Counted from the stretch's first letter, positions 29,270 through 37,902 are shown. The stretch is 64,000 nt of DNA from Pseudomonas sp. CC6-YY-74 (GCF_002025205.1 NZ_CP019947.1:3882001-3946000); one strand, 5' to 3'. Program-made: numbers and translations. Notes: generated from the sequence alone by a model not told the origin.

Positions 29270-30393
29270 AAAGAATATTCCAATACCTGAGCCTATGCCT
29301 GCTGATTCCTGCGGGCATGGCGCTGGCTGACGCGCCACGTCAGGAGTGCATTGGGCGCATGACCTTCGATGTGCCAGAGGTGATGCAGTGGGCTGTTTAC
29401 AATGCCGACCATACCAACCGCATCACCGAAGGGGGGGGGCATGGCTTTACCAAGAAGGTTTATGCCAGTGGCGATAACGCCAGCTATGACTACGACGGCC
29501 TGACCATCTATGTCAGCGATATTGTTGAGCGCGACGCTTTCGACGGCGCTGCGAGATATAAAAAGGGCACGGCAAATCTGTATCAGGAGAGACTGAAGAA
29601 GGACCTCGTTACAGCTAACCGATTATTGAAGGAGTTTAAAGAGAACAAATATAAGCCAGAGGATATTGCCAGTCTTGATACTGATCTAAAGGAAATAGAA
29701 CGAAAAATCCCGCTCGCCAAAATCCATGAATACGATCTTGGTATTCCCGACGCCTACTTCTTGGGCGGCAATATCGCGCCGGGCGAGGCCCTGCTTTGGC
29801 GCAACAGCCGGGTGTACTACTTCACCTTCGGCAAGGCGGGCCCCGACTCTGCCGAGCGCATCAAGGCGCTGATAGGCCGCTTTCAGCCACGCGAACTCTA
29901 CGAAGTACCCAAAGATCCAGGCTTCTGCTTTCCCTACGGCTTTATCGCCGACGATGGCAAAACCGCCTACAGCATCAAGAACAGCCTGCGCTTTACCCAC
30001 ACGCCCAACGTCATCTTCACCCTGGTCGCCGCCTCCGCGAATGACCCTTGGCAGACCAAGCCCACCACCGGCACCTACGACAACGACTACCGCCCCGGCT
30101 ACGACGCCAACAAGTGGACGAAAACCGCCTTCATAGAGCGCCTGTACCTGGGCAAGCGCCTGGCCGGCCTGGAAGGCTGGCGCCTCGATCCCAAGTCTGG
30201 CTCAGGTGAACAGGAACGCGCCTGGTTCGGCCTGGCCCACACCGGCGGCACGTTGTCTCCACTACTGGCCGTACAGATGTTCACCTTCCAGCAGGGCACC
30301 GATGATTTGAAAGACCTAACGCCACCGCCCGAAGAGGTCATCCCGCGGTTCAAGGTATTGAGTGAAAGCATCAAACAAACCCTGGCGAAGTAA
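29266..30393 (+). CDS. Tli4-family T6SS immunity protein
   Basis: 375 residues with a signal peptide (cleavage near ALA-DAP, about residue 22). CIGRMTFDVPEVMQWAVYN after the signal and the C-terminal half (YRPGYDANKWTKTAFIERLYLGKRL..., EERAWFGLAHTGG-like block) match what I know of Tli4 proteins, periplasmic inhibitors of the Tle4 phospholipase. No complete Tle4 is present; only a short remnant precedes it, so this may be an orphan defence gene. Codons for Gly-Gly-Gly at 29431-29439 form a run of nine G, a site prone to slippage. Confidence 0.78.
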   Translation: MKRIFQYLSLCLLIPAGMALADAPRQECIGRMTFDVPEVMQWAVYNADHTNRITEGGGHGFTKKVYASGDNASYDYDGLTIYVSDIVERDAFDGAARYKKGTANLYQERLKKDLVTANRLLKEFKENKYKPEDIASLDTDLKEIERKIPLAKIHEYDLGIPDAYFLGGNIAPGEALLWRNSRVYYFTFGKAGPDSAERIKALIGRFQPRELYEVPKDPGFCFPYGFIADDGKTAYSIKNSLRFTHTPNVIFTLVAASANDPWQTKPTTGTYDNDYRPGYDANKWTKTAFIERLYLGKRLAGLEGWRLDPKSGSGEQERAWFGLAHTGGTLSPLLAVQMFTFQQGTDDLKDLTPPPEEVIPRFKVLSESIKQTLAK

Positions 30394-30408
30394 TGCCCCT
30401 GCAGACAT

Positions 30409-30876
30409 TTACTGTTCCACCGCCTCCAGCGCCTGGGACAATGCCGTTGCGTCCGCAAAGCTGCGTTGCCCCTGCAGTATACCGTCACGCAAATCGAGCC
30501 AAAGCACGTTGGGAGTGTCTACCGGGTAGCGCGGCGCGATGCGGGCGTCGCGGTCTAGGAGAATGCGGTAGTTGTAGTCGCGCATCTTGGGGATGGCGAA
30601 CAGGCTGGCGATCACCTTGGGCATGCGGCTGATATCGGCGAGAAAAACCGTGTGGCGTTGCTCCAGGTAACCCTTGGGCTTGCCTTGCAGTGCGGCGTCG
30701 ACCAGTTTGGCGGCGTCCATGCTGCGGGCCACCAGCAGCACCTGTAGATGGTTATCCAGGGTGTAGGACTGGTCGTGCTGATCCAACAGGGTCCAAAGGG
30801 CCAGCCGCTCGCCGGTTTCCAGCGCCATGACGCTGGCGCAGCTCAGGCACAGCAGCAGAACGAGGGCGGTTTTCAT
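30409..30876 (-). CDS. Exported hypothetical protein paired with DUF3299 gene
   Basis: 155 residues from ATG 30876, which has GGAG at good spacing; GTG 30885 is an alternative start. A signal peptide (about 1-19) is followed by a domain with alternating strands and helices (LDNHLQVLLVARSMDAAKLV, RHTVFLADISRMPKVI, NYRILLDRDARIAPRYPV) that looks thioredoxin-like but has no CxxC. Databases often label such proteins FAD/FMN-containing dehydrogenase without support. It is 16 bases downstream of the DUF3299 gene, so both are probably one operon. Function unknown. Confidence 0.75.
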   Translation of the reverse strand: MKTALVLLLCLSCASVMALETGERLALWTLLDQHDQSYTLDNHLQVLLVARSMDAAKLVDAALQGKPKGYLEQRHTVFLADISRMPKVIASLFAIPKMRDYNYRILLDRDARIAPRYPVDTPNVLWLDLRDGILQGQRSFADATALSQALEAVEQ

Positions 30877-30892
30877 GGCTGACACTCCAGTC

Positions 30893-31426
30893 TTATAGAT
30901 CTTCCTCGGTTACCAGCCGCACCGCCCCCGCCTCCAGCGCATAGGCCGCATCCGCCAGCTCGTTGCTGACCTGCTCTACCTGCAACGTCCCGCTGACCCA
31001 GAGCGGGGCGTAGATGTCTTCGAGTTCGATGCCTGCCGGGTAGCGCACCAGCACCAACTGGTTGGGTGGCGGTGGTGGGACGTGGATGCAGGCGCCGGGA
31101 TAGGGGACGAGGAAGAACAGGATGCTGCGGCCCTGGGAGTCGGTTTCCAGGGGCACGGGGTAGCCGCCCAGGCGGATGGCCTTGCCGTCGAGGGCGGCTA
31201 CGGTCTTGGCCGAGTACATCACCGCGGGCAGGTTCTTGTCCTGCTGCTTGAGGCCACTGGGATCGTAGAAGGTGCCGTCCTGTTCGGGACTGTCGTGGCT
31301 GATTTCCGGCATGGCTTCGAGGGCCTGGCGGTCTTCATCCGGCATCAGCTCGAGCCAGTCGGTTTCCGGCAGCTCGGCGCAGGCCAGGCTGCTCAATAGC
31401 AGGAGGGACAACAGCAGGTAGCGCAT
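30893..31426 (-). CDS. DUF3299 exported protein
   Basis: 177 residues with a hydrophobic signal (about 1-17). The AALDGKAIRLGGYPVPLE and LVPYPGACIHVPPPPPNQLVLV blocks mark DUF3299. Cys in PGACIHVPPPP is the one conserved-looking residue that could bind metal or cofactor. The protein is likely periplasmic. It is first in a two-gene minus-strand operon. The molecular role of the family is not known to me. Confidence 0.82.
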   Translation of the reverse strand: MRYLLLSLLLLSSLACAELPETDWLELMPDEDRQALEAMPEISHDSPEQDGTFYDPSGLKQQDKNLPAVMYSAKTVAALDGKAIRLGGYPVPLETDSQGRSILFFLVPYPGACIHVPPPPPNQLVLVRYPAGIELEDIYAPLWVSGTLQVEQVSNELADAAYALEAGAVRLVTEEDL

Positions 31427-31739
31427 GAGCGGACTCGCAGGTGGTTAGTGGATTAACTCAAATTCGCCGGTTTGGGTCTTGTCTGTGGGCGGCCCGACCT
31501 CGGGGCGAAGCCTTTGTCCTGCAGCGTGCCACCGCAACCTGGCAGCCTTACGGGCTGCATTCGCCGAAGGGCAAGCCCCCGCATGGCTGTGGCAAATGGC
31601 GCAAGCCCGCCAGCGCACCCATGGATGGGACGGTAGGAAAAATGCCGGGAGGCGCGGCCTCCTAGCAGGCTCCGGACAAGCTTGAGTCCATGGCTAATCG
31701 GATTAACCGAACAGGCCAGCAGGCAACCAAGGGCTGCGC
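31427..31739. other. Intergenic, no gene seen
   Basis: About 310 bases between the DUF3299 gene and the small membrane protein gene, both on the minus strand. A short GGAGGC/GCCTCC hairpin lies near 31,649-31,664. No open frame with good codon use, tRNA or strong terminator is evident. Confidence 0.5.
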
Positions 31740-31985
31740 TCAGTCCTTTTTGACTGCGCCGTAGATTATCAGCAGAACGATGGCGCCGATCACTGCACCG
31801 ATGAAACCCGCCCCCTGGCCCGCCTGGTAGATGCCCAGCGCCTGGCCGCCGTAGGTCGCGGCGATGGCGCCGCCAATGCCGATCAGGATGGTCATGATCC
31901 AGCCCATGCTGTCGTCGCCAGGCTTGAGGAAGCGTGCAATCAGGCCAACGATCAGGCCGATTAAGATGGTGCCGATAATGCCCAT
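31740..31985 (-). CDS. GlsB/YeaQ/YmgE-family small membrane protein
   Basis: 81 residues with three transmembrane helices and the family's signature: IIGTILIGLIVGLIARFLKPG at the start, GWIMTILIGIGGA in the middle and a final IGAIVLLIIYG. These small inner-membrane proteins are linked to general stress responses, though their activity is unclear. It stands alone on the minus strand, with an in-frame ATG at 31985 preceded by a GGAGAAC stretch. Confidence 0.88.
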   Translation of the reverse strand: MGIIGTILIGLIVGLIARFLKPGDDSMGWIMTILIGIGGAIAATYGGQALGIYQAGQGAGFIGAVIGAIVLLIIYGAVKKD

Positions 31986-32120
31986 GACTGGTTCTCCGAA
32001 TAGGTAAGTGGGCCAGGGCGGAGAAACGCCGTGGCATTAGGCTATCGGATGGATGGGAGTCGCGGAGGTTCCGTGAAAAATCTCCGGTGCCGGTTGCAGC
32101 CGCCGCCAGAGACGACTTCA

Positions 32121-32297
32121 GAGGTTGTGAAAACATCGAACGCCGTCACGAGGACGTCTCCAGGTGTTCGCGGCAAGGCGCTCCGCAAAAAACCGGGGGC
32201 GTTTAGTGAGCTAAATGACCCCGTTTTTTGCTTAGCGCAACGTCAGCAGCGGCCCCCTGGAGACGGCCGCAGTAGGCGAGCGTGTTTTCGCAGCCTC
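32121..32297. repeat. Dispersed repeat, long copy (with internal terminator)
   Basis: Left end GAGGTTGTGAAAA (32121-32133) and right end TTTTCGCAGCCTC (32285-32297) are imperfect inverted repeats. The first and last 35 or so bases match the shorter element at 56488-56555 in reverse orientation, including the CCGTC-CGAGG and GCAGTAGGCG words. About 110 extra bases, among them a strong hairpin, lie in the middle. The right end abuts the purK stop codon (32298-32300). Confidence 0.75.
32186..32230 (-). terminator. Bidirectional hairpin downstream of purK
   Basis: Arms 32186-32206 and 32211-32230 pair over about 20 bases with few mismatches around a TGAG loop. A-rich and T-rich ends (AAAAAA and TTTTTT) make it a rho-independent terminator on either strand. 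It lies inside the long repeat copy, about 70 bases after the purK stop. Confidence 0.75.
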
Positions 32298-33383
32298 TTA
32301 TGCCTTGCTGATCAGCGCCTCAACGGCAGCTATCTGCTGGTCCAGGGTGGCGCGATCGGCACAGCGCAGGGTGGCGTGGCCGACCTTGCGCCCGACCTTG
32401 AAGGCCTTGCCGTAGTGGTGCAGGTGGCAGTCGTCGATGGCGATGACCTCGGCCACCGGCGGTACTACGCCGATGAAGTTGAGCATGGCGCTCTCGCCGA
32501 CCTTGGCGGTCGAGCCCAGCGGCAGGCCGGCAACGGCGCGCAGGTGGTTTTCGAACTGGCTGCACTCGGCGCCTTCGATGGTCCAGTGCCCGGAGTTGTG
32601 CACGCGCGGGGCGATCTCGTTGGCCTTGAGGCCGCCGTCGACTTCGAAGAACTCGAACGCCAGCACGCCGACGTAGTTGAGTTGGCTCAGCACGCGGCTA
32701 GCATAGTCTTCGGCCAAGGCCTGCAACGGGTGGTCGCTGCTGGCGATGGACAGGGCGAGGACGCCGCTGTCGTGGCGGTTGTGCACCAGCGGGTAGAAGC
32801 GCGTCTCGCCATCGCGGCCGCGCACGGCGACCAGCGAGACTTCGCCGGTGAAGGGCACGAAGCCTTCGAGGAGGCACGGTACGCTGCCCAGTTCGGCGAA
32901 GGCGCCGGTCACATCCGCAGGCGTGCGCAGGACCTTCTGGCCCTTGCCGTCGTAGCCCAGGGTGCGGGTCTTGAGTACCGCCGGTAGACCGATAGCGGCG
33001 GCGGCAGCATCCAGGTCGACCTGCGATTGGATGTCGGCGAACGCTGGCGTCGGGATGCCGAGGTCCTTGAACATCGACTTCTCGAACCAACGGTCACGGG
33101 CGATGCGCAAGGACTCGGCGCACGGGTAGACCGGCACGAACTGGGAGAGAAACGCCACGGTCTCGGCCGGCACGCTCTCGAACTCGAAGGTCACCAGATC
33201 GACCTCATCGGCCAATTGGCGCAGGTGATCCTGATCGCCATAGTCGGCGCGGATGTGCTCGCCGAGCGCCTGGGCGCACGCATCCGGAGCCGGATCGAGG
33301 AAGGCGAAGTTCATCCCCAGCGGAGTACCTGCCAGGGCCAGCATACGACCCAGTTGGCCGCCACCGATTACACCGATTTTCAT
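32298..33383 (-). CDS. purK: N5-carboxyaminoimidazole ribonucleotide synthase
   Basis: 361 residues, ATP-grasp fold. The N-terminus IGVIGGGQLGRMLALAG, the FLDP block and LVTFEFESVP are typical of PurK; further on are LKTRTLGYDGKGQ and the NEIAPRVHNSGHWT motif. It converts aminoimidazole ribonucleotide, ATP and bicarbonate to N5-CAIR in purine synthesis. It is 103 bases downstream of purE on the same strand, forming the purEK pair. Confidence 0.97.
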   Translation of the reverse strand: MKIGVIGGGQLGRMLALAGTPLGMNFAFLDPAPDACAQALGEHIRADYGDQDHLRQLADEVDLVTFEFESVPAETVAFLSQFVPVYPCAESLRIARDRWFEKSMFKDLGIPTPAFADIQSQVDLDAAAAAIGLPAVLKTRTLGYDGKGQKVLRTPADVTGAFAELGSVPCLLEGFVPFTGEVSLVAVRGRDGETRFYPLVHNRHDSGVLALSIASSDHPLQALAEDYASRVLSQLNYVGVLAFEFFEVDGGLKANEIAPRVHNSGHWTIEGAECSQFENHLRAVAGLPLGSTAKVGESAMLNFIGVVPPVAEVIAIDDCHLHHYGKAFKVGRKVGHATLRCADRATLDQQIAAVEALISKA

Positions 33384-33486
33384 GCGTCTACCTCTTCAAA
33401 TGCCGCAAGCGCCTTCGCGGTACACAACCCATGGGAGCGGGCGGGCCCGCGATGCCTTGATCCGGCCAGGAATGCCTAGCCGGCAG

Positions 33487-33978
33487 TCACGCCTGACGCG
33501 GGTCCGGATTTTCCAGCACGGTGTCGGTCTGCTCCTGACGGAACTGCTTCAGCGCCGCGTGGAACTGCGGGTGCTGGTGACCGAGGATACTCGCCGCCAG
33601 CAACGCCGCGTTGATCGCACCGGCCTTGCCGATGGCCAGGGTGGCGACCGGAATACCGGCCGGCATCTGCACGATCGACAGCAGCGAATCGACGCCCGAG
33701 AGCATCGCCGACTGCACCGGCACACCGAGTACCGGTAGGTGGGTCTTGGCCGCACACATGCCCGGCAGGTGGGCGGCGCCACCGGCACCGGCGATGATCA
33801 CCTGGATGCCACGGCTGTCGGCCTGTTCGGCGTACTGGAACAGCAAATCCGGAGTGCGGTGGGCAGACACCACTTTGACTTCATAGGGGATGCCCAGCTT
33901 GTCCAGCATCTCGGCGGTGTGGCTAAGGGTGGACCAATCGGACTTGGAGCCCATGATCACGCCAACCAGTGCGCTCAT
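33487..33978 (-). CDS. purE: N5-CAIR mutase
   Basis: 163 residues with the class I PurE signature: GVIMGSKSDW at the N-terminus, VVSAHRTPD, IIAGAGGAAHLPGM and LPVLGVPV. It isomerises N5-CAIR from PurK to CAIR. The leader upstream contains two hairpins and a T-run (34,012-34,083), so transcription into the operon may be attenuated. Confidence 0.97.
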   Translation of the reverse strand: MSALVGVIMGSKSDWSTLSHTAEMLDKLGIPYEVKVVSAHRTPDLLFQYAEQADSRGIQVIIAGAGGAAHLPGMCAAKTHLPVLGVPVQSAMLSGVDSLLSIVQMPAGIPVATLAIGKAGAINAALLAASILGHQHPQFHAALKQFRQEQTDTVLENPDPRQA

Positions 33979-34011
33979 CGTCGTGCCTCTTCATCGGGCG
34001 CCTCACGGCGC

Positions 34012-34048
34012 GTCAAAAACCAACAAGCCACGCAGAGGGCGTGGCTTG
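34012..34048 (-). terminator. Terminator-like hairpin in the purE leader
   Basis: CAAGCCACGC (34024-34033) pairs perfectly with 34039-34048 around AGAGG. On the minus strand the stem is followed by TTGGTTTTT, so it resembles a rho-independent terminator only 34 bases before the purE start. No minus-strand gene lies upstream for it to end. A second hairpin (34062-34083) sits just before it. Attenuation of purEK or the end of a small RNA are both possible. Confidence 0.55.
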
Positions 34049-34083
34049 TCATGTTCGGGTCAAACCCGCGAGCAGGCGGGTTT

Positions 34084-34478
34084 TGAGGCGGCGCAGTATA
34101 GCGTAACGCCACAAAGAGCGCCCCCCTGCATGACCGCCCGTCCGCCGGCCTGGCGCCGGGGGTCGCGGGCCTTCTCTCTCTATACAGGCAGTGAACGTCT
34201 GCGCCCTTGAGCTAGACGCCTGCACAGGAGCAAACTGCCAGCACACACCGCATCCGGCCTCGCACATCGAAGCCCTCGCGGAATCCATTCAGCTCTACCC
34301 CTTTGCACGGCTATTACGCTCGGTTTCCTGAGGGGGCCCGAGCGCCGGCATCAGCTCCTGCACATTGCCCATGACTGAGTCGGGGCAGCATCTGCTGCGC
34401 GATAGCCTGCAGCCAAAACCGATCCGGCCCAGCCTCGCGGTATGCTTCTTGCTCTGTTTCAACGCCCGAACCCAGCGG
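34084..34478. other. Divergent intergenic region, purE / AraC regulator
   Basis: The 5' region shared by the purEK leader and the AraC-type gene. Apart from the leader hairpins I see no clear operator or open frame with good coding character. The frame of the AraC gene is open back to 34365, but its extra residues look non-coding. Confidence 0.4.
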
Positions 34479-35480
34479 ATGCCGTCGATGTTGCATGCCC
34501 ACCTGACCACCCTGCATGTCGTCTCGATGATTCTCGAGCTGTTCGCCGAACGGCCCGAGTGGAGCGAGGCCTTGCTGGCCGGCAGTGGCATCCAGGCCAG
34601 CGACCTCGCGAGCGGCGGGCAGCGCATCACCCGCACCCAGGAATTGCAAGTGTGCGCCAATGCCCTGAGCCAGCGCAGCGACCTTGGCCTAGCGCTGGGC
34701 CGTCGTATGCACGTGTCCGCCTACGGCTTGCTCGGTTACGCCGCGCTGTCGAGTGCCACCTTTGGTGACGCCTGGCAGTTGCTTCTGCAGTACCCGGCCC
34801 TGCTCGGCACCTATTTCAAGCTGGATCTGACGGTGGAAGACGAACTGGCCTGGGTCGGCGCCGCCGAGTACCAACATGCGTCGGCGCTGGAGCAGTTCAA
34901 TGTGGAGATGTGCCTGGCCTCGTTGAAGCTGATCTGCGATGACCTGCTCGGTCAGCCTGTGCCACTGGCCGCGGCGCAGTTCCGCCACGCCCGGCCGGCC
35001 TATATAGATCGCTACCCGGCCAGCTTCGCCTGCCCGTTGCAGTTCGAGGCGCCGCGCAATGCCTTCGCCTTCCCCGCCGAGTGGCTACAACGACGCCTGC
35101 CGCTGGCCGACCCGGTCACCCATCAGGAGATGCTCGCCCGCTGCCGCAAGCTGAATGTCGAGTTCACCACCCGCCAGGCCTGGCTGCAGCGCGTGCGCGA
35201 GGCACTGACCAGCCACTTGGCCGAGCCACCGGGACTGGAGGCGCTGGCGCAGCTGATGCACTGCTCGCCGCGCTCCCTGCGCCGGCACCTGCAGGAGCTC
35301 GGCACCCATTATCAGGAACTGCTCGACGAGCTGCGCTTCGAACGGGCGAAGACCTTGCTCGCCCAGGAGGACTGGCCGATCTGCCGGATCGCCGAGGAGT
35401 TGGGCTTCAGCGAGAGCGCCAGCTTTCGGCATGCCTTCCAGCGCTGGAGCGGGGTCGCGCCGAGTCGTTTCCGCAGCTGA
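34479..35480 (+). CDS. AraC-family regulator
   Basis: 333 residues from ATG 34479; ATG 34488 is equally possible and no strong Shine-Dalgarno separates them. The N-terminal about 200 residues fit the arabinose-binding-type domain of the OruR/ArgR-like AraC subgroup (YGLLGYAALSSATFGDAWQLL block). The C-terminal AraC DNA-binding domain has two helix-turn-helix units: LEALAQLMHCSPRSLRRHLQELG and ICRIAEELGFSESASFRHAFQRW. It points toward the acetylpolyamine amidohydrolase 150 bases downstream, which it may control. Confidence 0.88.
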   Translation: MPSMLHAHLTTLHVVSMILELFAERPEWSEALLAGSGIQASDLASGGQRITRTQELQVCANALSQRSDLGLALGRRMHVSAYGLLGYAALSSATFGDAWQLLLQYPALLGTYFKLDLTVEDELAWVGAAEYQHASALEQFNVEMCLASLKLICDDLLGQPVPLAAAQFRHARPAYIDRYPASFACPLQFEAPRNAFAFPAEWLQRRLPLADPVTHQEMLARCRKLNVEFTTRQAWLQRVREALTSHLAEPPGLEALAQLMHCSPRSLRRHLQELGTHYQELLDELRFERAKTLLAQEDWPICRIAEELGFSESASFRHAFQRWSGVAPSRFRS

Positions 35481-35633
35481 CGCTACGCTGTGGCCAGCAA
35501 GTTTGGCCACTTCGATCCCCTATTGGCCGTTGCCAGCGTTCCCCAGTCGGCCGGCCCGGCGAACAATGACTCCCACAAGATTGGCAGCCATTGCTGTGCT
35601 TGCCACAACAACAAACCTGGGAGCCGCCCACAC

Positions 35634-36662
35634 ATGCTGACTTACTACAGCGACGACCATCACCTGCACCACGGCAGCTGCGAACTGATGAACGGGCAAC
35701 TGGTGCCCTGCTTCGAGAAGCCGCAACGCGCCGACCATATCCTGGCGCGGGTCAAGGATCGTCAGCTCGGCGAAGTGCGCGCGCCCAAGGACTTCGGCCG
35801 CGCGCCGCTGCAACGCATCCACAGCGCGGCCTATCTGGAGTTTTTCGAGGGCGCCTGGGCGCGCTGGCAGGAGCAGGCCGGTCAGGGTGATCTGCTGCCC
35901 TACACCTGGCCAGCGCGCACCCTGCGCTCGGTCATGCCGACAAGCCTGCACGGTCAGCTCGGTTACTACAGCTTCGACGCTGGGGCGCCGATTACCGCCG
36001 GTACCTGGCAGGCCGCCTACAGCGCCGCGCAAGTCGCGCTTAGCGCCCAGGCGGAAATCGCCGCCGGCGCCCATAGCGTCTTCGCCCTGTGTCGCCCGCC
36101 GGGCCACCACGCGGCCGCCGATGTAATGGGCGGCTACTGCTACCTGAACAACGCGGCCATCGCCGCCCAGGCCTTCCTCGATCAGGGCCGGGCCAAGGTG
36201 GCGATCCTCGACGTCGATTACCACCACGGCAACGGCACTCAATCGATCTTCTACGACCGCAGCGATGTGCTGTTCGCCTCGATCCATGGCGATCCGCTGG
36301 CGGAGTTTCCGTTCTTCCTCGGCTATGCCGATGAAACTGGCGAAGGCGCCGGCGAAGGCTGCAACTTCAACTACCCGTTACCGGCCGGCAGCGGCTGGGA
36401 GGAATGGGCCGATGCCCTGGAGCAGGCCTGCCAGCGCATCGCCGAGTACGGCGCAGAAGTGCTGATCGTCTCGCTCGGCGTGGACACCTTCAAGGACGAC
36501 CCGATCTCCCAGTTCAAGCTCGACAGCCCGGACTACCTGCGCATGGGCCAGCGCATCGCCGCGCTCGGCCTGCCGACCCTGTTCGTCATGGAGGGCGGCT
36601 ACGCGGTGGAGGAGATCGGCATCAATGCGGTGAACGTGCTGGAAGGTTTCGAAGCGAGCTAA
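35634..36662 (+). CDS. aphA: Acetylpolyamine amidohydrolase (histone-deacetylase fold)
   Basis: 342 residues from ATG 35634, matching the family length; the frame extends upstream without coding character. Deacetylase motifs: RPPGHHA (His158, His159), DVDYHHGNGTQ (zinc ligands Asp195 and His197), SIHGDP, and VSLGVDTF carrying the third ligand Asp. These zinc enzymes remove acetyl groups from acetylputrescine or acetylcadaverine. The next gene encodes a polyamine-binding protein, as for PA1409-PA1410 in P. aeruginosa, which supports a polyamine substrate. Confidence 0.92.
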   Translation: MLTYYSDDHHLHHGSCELMNGQLVPCFEKPQRADHILARVKDRQLGEVRAPKDFGRAPLQRIHSAAYLEFFEGAWARWQEQAGQGDLLPYTWPARTLRSVMPTSLHGQLGYYSFDAGAPITAGTWQAAYSAAQVALSAQAEIAAGAHSVFALCRPPGHHAAADVMGGYCYLNNAAIAAQAFLDQGRAKVAILDVDYHHGNGTQSIFYDRSDVLFASIHGDPLAEFPFFLGYADETGEGAGEGCNFNYPLPAGSGWEEWADALEQACQRIAEYGAEVLIVSLGVDTFKDDPISQFKLDSPDYLRMGQRIAALGLPTLFVMEGGYAVEEIGINAVNVLEGFEAS

Positions 36663-36663
36663 T

Positions 36664-36699
36664 CCTAGGGTGGATGACGCCTTATCCATCCACCCTAGG
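36664..36699. terminator. Palindrome after the amidohydrolase gene
   Basis: Arms 36664-36675 (CCTAGGGTGGAT) and 36688-36699 pair perfectly over 12 bases with a 12-base loop, two bases after the stop codon region. There is no T-run, so it is a weak terminator or a REP-like stem that could separate levels of expression of the two polyamine genes. Confidence 0.5.
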
Positions 36700-36755
36700 C
36701 AATCCCGCGCGCCCGAGCGCGGCGACAGAATTACAACAAGAACGGAGTGGCCTCG

Positions 36756-37865
36756 ATGAACAGAATCACCCAGCTATTCGGCGCGACCCTGGTCGCCACC
36801 GCGCTGTGCGGCGCGGCCCAGGCGCAAGCTGAAGAGAAGCAGCGCGAGCTGCGCGTGTACAACTGGGCCGACTACATGCTGCCCTCGGTGCCCAAGGAGT
36901 TCCAGGCCAAATCCGGCATTCAGCTGACCTGGGACGTGTTCGACACCAACGAGGCGCTGGAGGCCAAGCTGCTCACCGGCAACTCCGGCTACGACCTGGT
37001 GGTGCCGACCAATACCTTCCTCGACACCGAGATCAGGGCCGGGGTGTTCCAGAAGCTGGACAAGAGCCAGCTGCCCAACTGGAAGCACCTCGACCCAGCC
37101 CTGCTGGAGCTGATGACCGCCAACGACCCCGGCAATGAGCACGCGATGCCCTACATGTACGGCACCGTGCTGATCGGCTTCAACCCGGAGAAGGTCAAGG
37201 CCGCGCTCGGCGAGGACGCCCCGGTGAACAGCTGGGACCTGATCTTCAAGGAAGAGAACGCCGCCAAGCTGGCGAAGTGCGGGGTGACCATGCTCGACTC
37301 GCCGGGCGAGATCCTGCCGATCGCCCTGCACTACCTGGGCCTGGACCCAAGCAGCAGCAAGCGCGAGGACTACGACAAGGCCACCGAGCTGTTGCTGAAG
37401 ATCCGCCCGCACGTGCGCTACTTCCACTCGGCCAAGTACATGAACGACATCGCCAACGGCAACATCTGCGTGGCCATCGGCTATTCGGGCAGCTTCTACC
37501 AGTTCGCCAACCGCGCCAAGGAAGCCGGCAACGGCGTGGTGGTCGACTGGCGCCTGCCCAAGGAAGGTGCGCCGCTGTGGTTCGACTCCTTCGCCATTCC
37601 GGCCAGTTCCAAGAACGTCGACGAGGCCCACGAGTTTCTCAACAACCTGCTCGACCCGAGGGTGGTCGCGCCCATCAGCGATTTCCTCGGCTACCCGAGC
37701 CCGAACAAGGACGCCATGTCGCTGGTCAGCACAGAGATCCGCGACAACCCCGACCTGACCCCGACCGCCGAAGCGCAGCAGACCCTGTATGTGCTCAAGC
37801 CGTTGCCGCTGAAGGTCGAGCGCCTGCGCACCCGCGCCTGGACCCGGATCAAGTCGGGCACCTGA
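36756..37865 (+). CDS. Periplasmic polyamine-binding protein (PotF/SpuD type)
   Basis: 369 residues from ATG 36756, with GGAG upstream. A signal peptide ends near residue 25 (AAQAQA). The mature start ELRVYNWADYMLPSVPKEFQ and later the GYDLVVPTNTFL, SPGEILPIALHYLG and AIGYSGSFYQFANRA blocks are typical of PotF/SpuD/SpuE substrate-binding proteins. No permease or ATPase genes follow, so it must use a transporter encoded elsewhere or serve as a sensor. It is likely co-regulated with aphA. Confidence 0.92.
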   Translation: MNRITQLFGATLVATALCGAAQAQAEEKQRELRVYNWADYMLPSVPKEFQAKSGIQLTWDVFDTNEALEAKLLTGNSGYDLVVPTNTFLDTEIRAGVFQKLDKSQLPNWKHLDPALLELMTANDPGNEHAMPYMYGTVLIGFNPEKVKAALGEDAPVNSWDLIFKEENAAKLAKCGVTMLDSPGEILPIALHYLGLDPSSSKREDYDKATELLLKIRPHVRYFHSAKYMNDIANGNICVAIGYSGSFYQFANRAKEAGNGVVVDWRLPKEGAPLWFDSFAIPASSKNVDEAHEFLNNLLDPRVVAPISDFLGYPSPNKDAMSLVSTEIRDNPDLTPTAEAQQTLYVLKPLPLKVERLRTRAWTRIKSGT

Positions 37866-37880
37866 GTACAGCTCCGGGGC

Positions 37881-37902
37881 GGGACGACTAGTGAGTCGTC
37901 CC
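37881..37902 (+). terminator. Hairpin after polyamine-binding gene
   Basis: GGGACGACT (37881-37889) pairs with AGTCGTCCC (37894-37902) around AGTG, 15 bases after the stop. Only TTGATC follows, so termination would be modest. A second stem (AAGGCCGCT at 37935 with AGCGGCCTT at 37969) lies further on and faces the converging LysR gene. Confidence 0.55.

Noticed and set aside
32031..32987. 318-codon plus-strand frame across the purK region
   Set aside because: It runs through the repeat and antisense to purK with no homology-like pattern.
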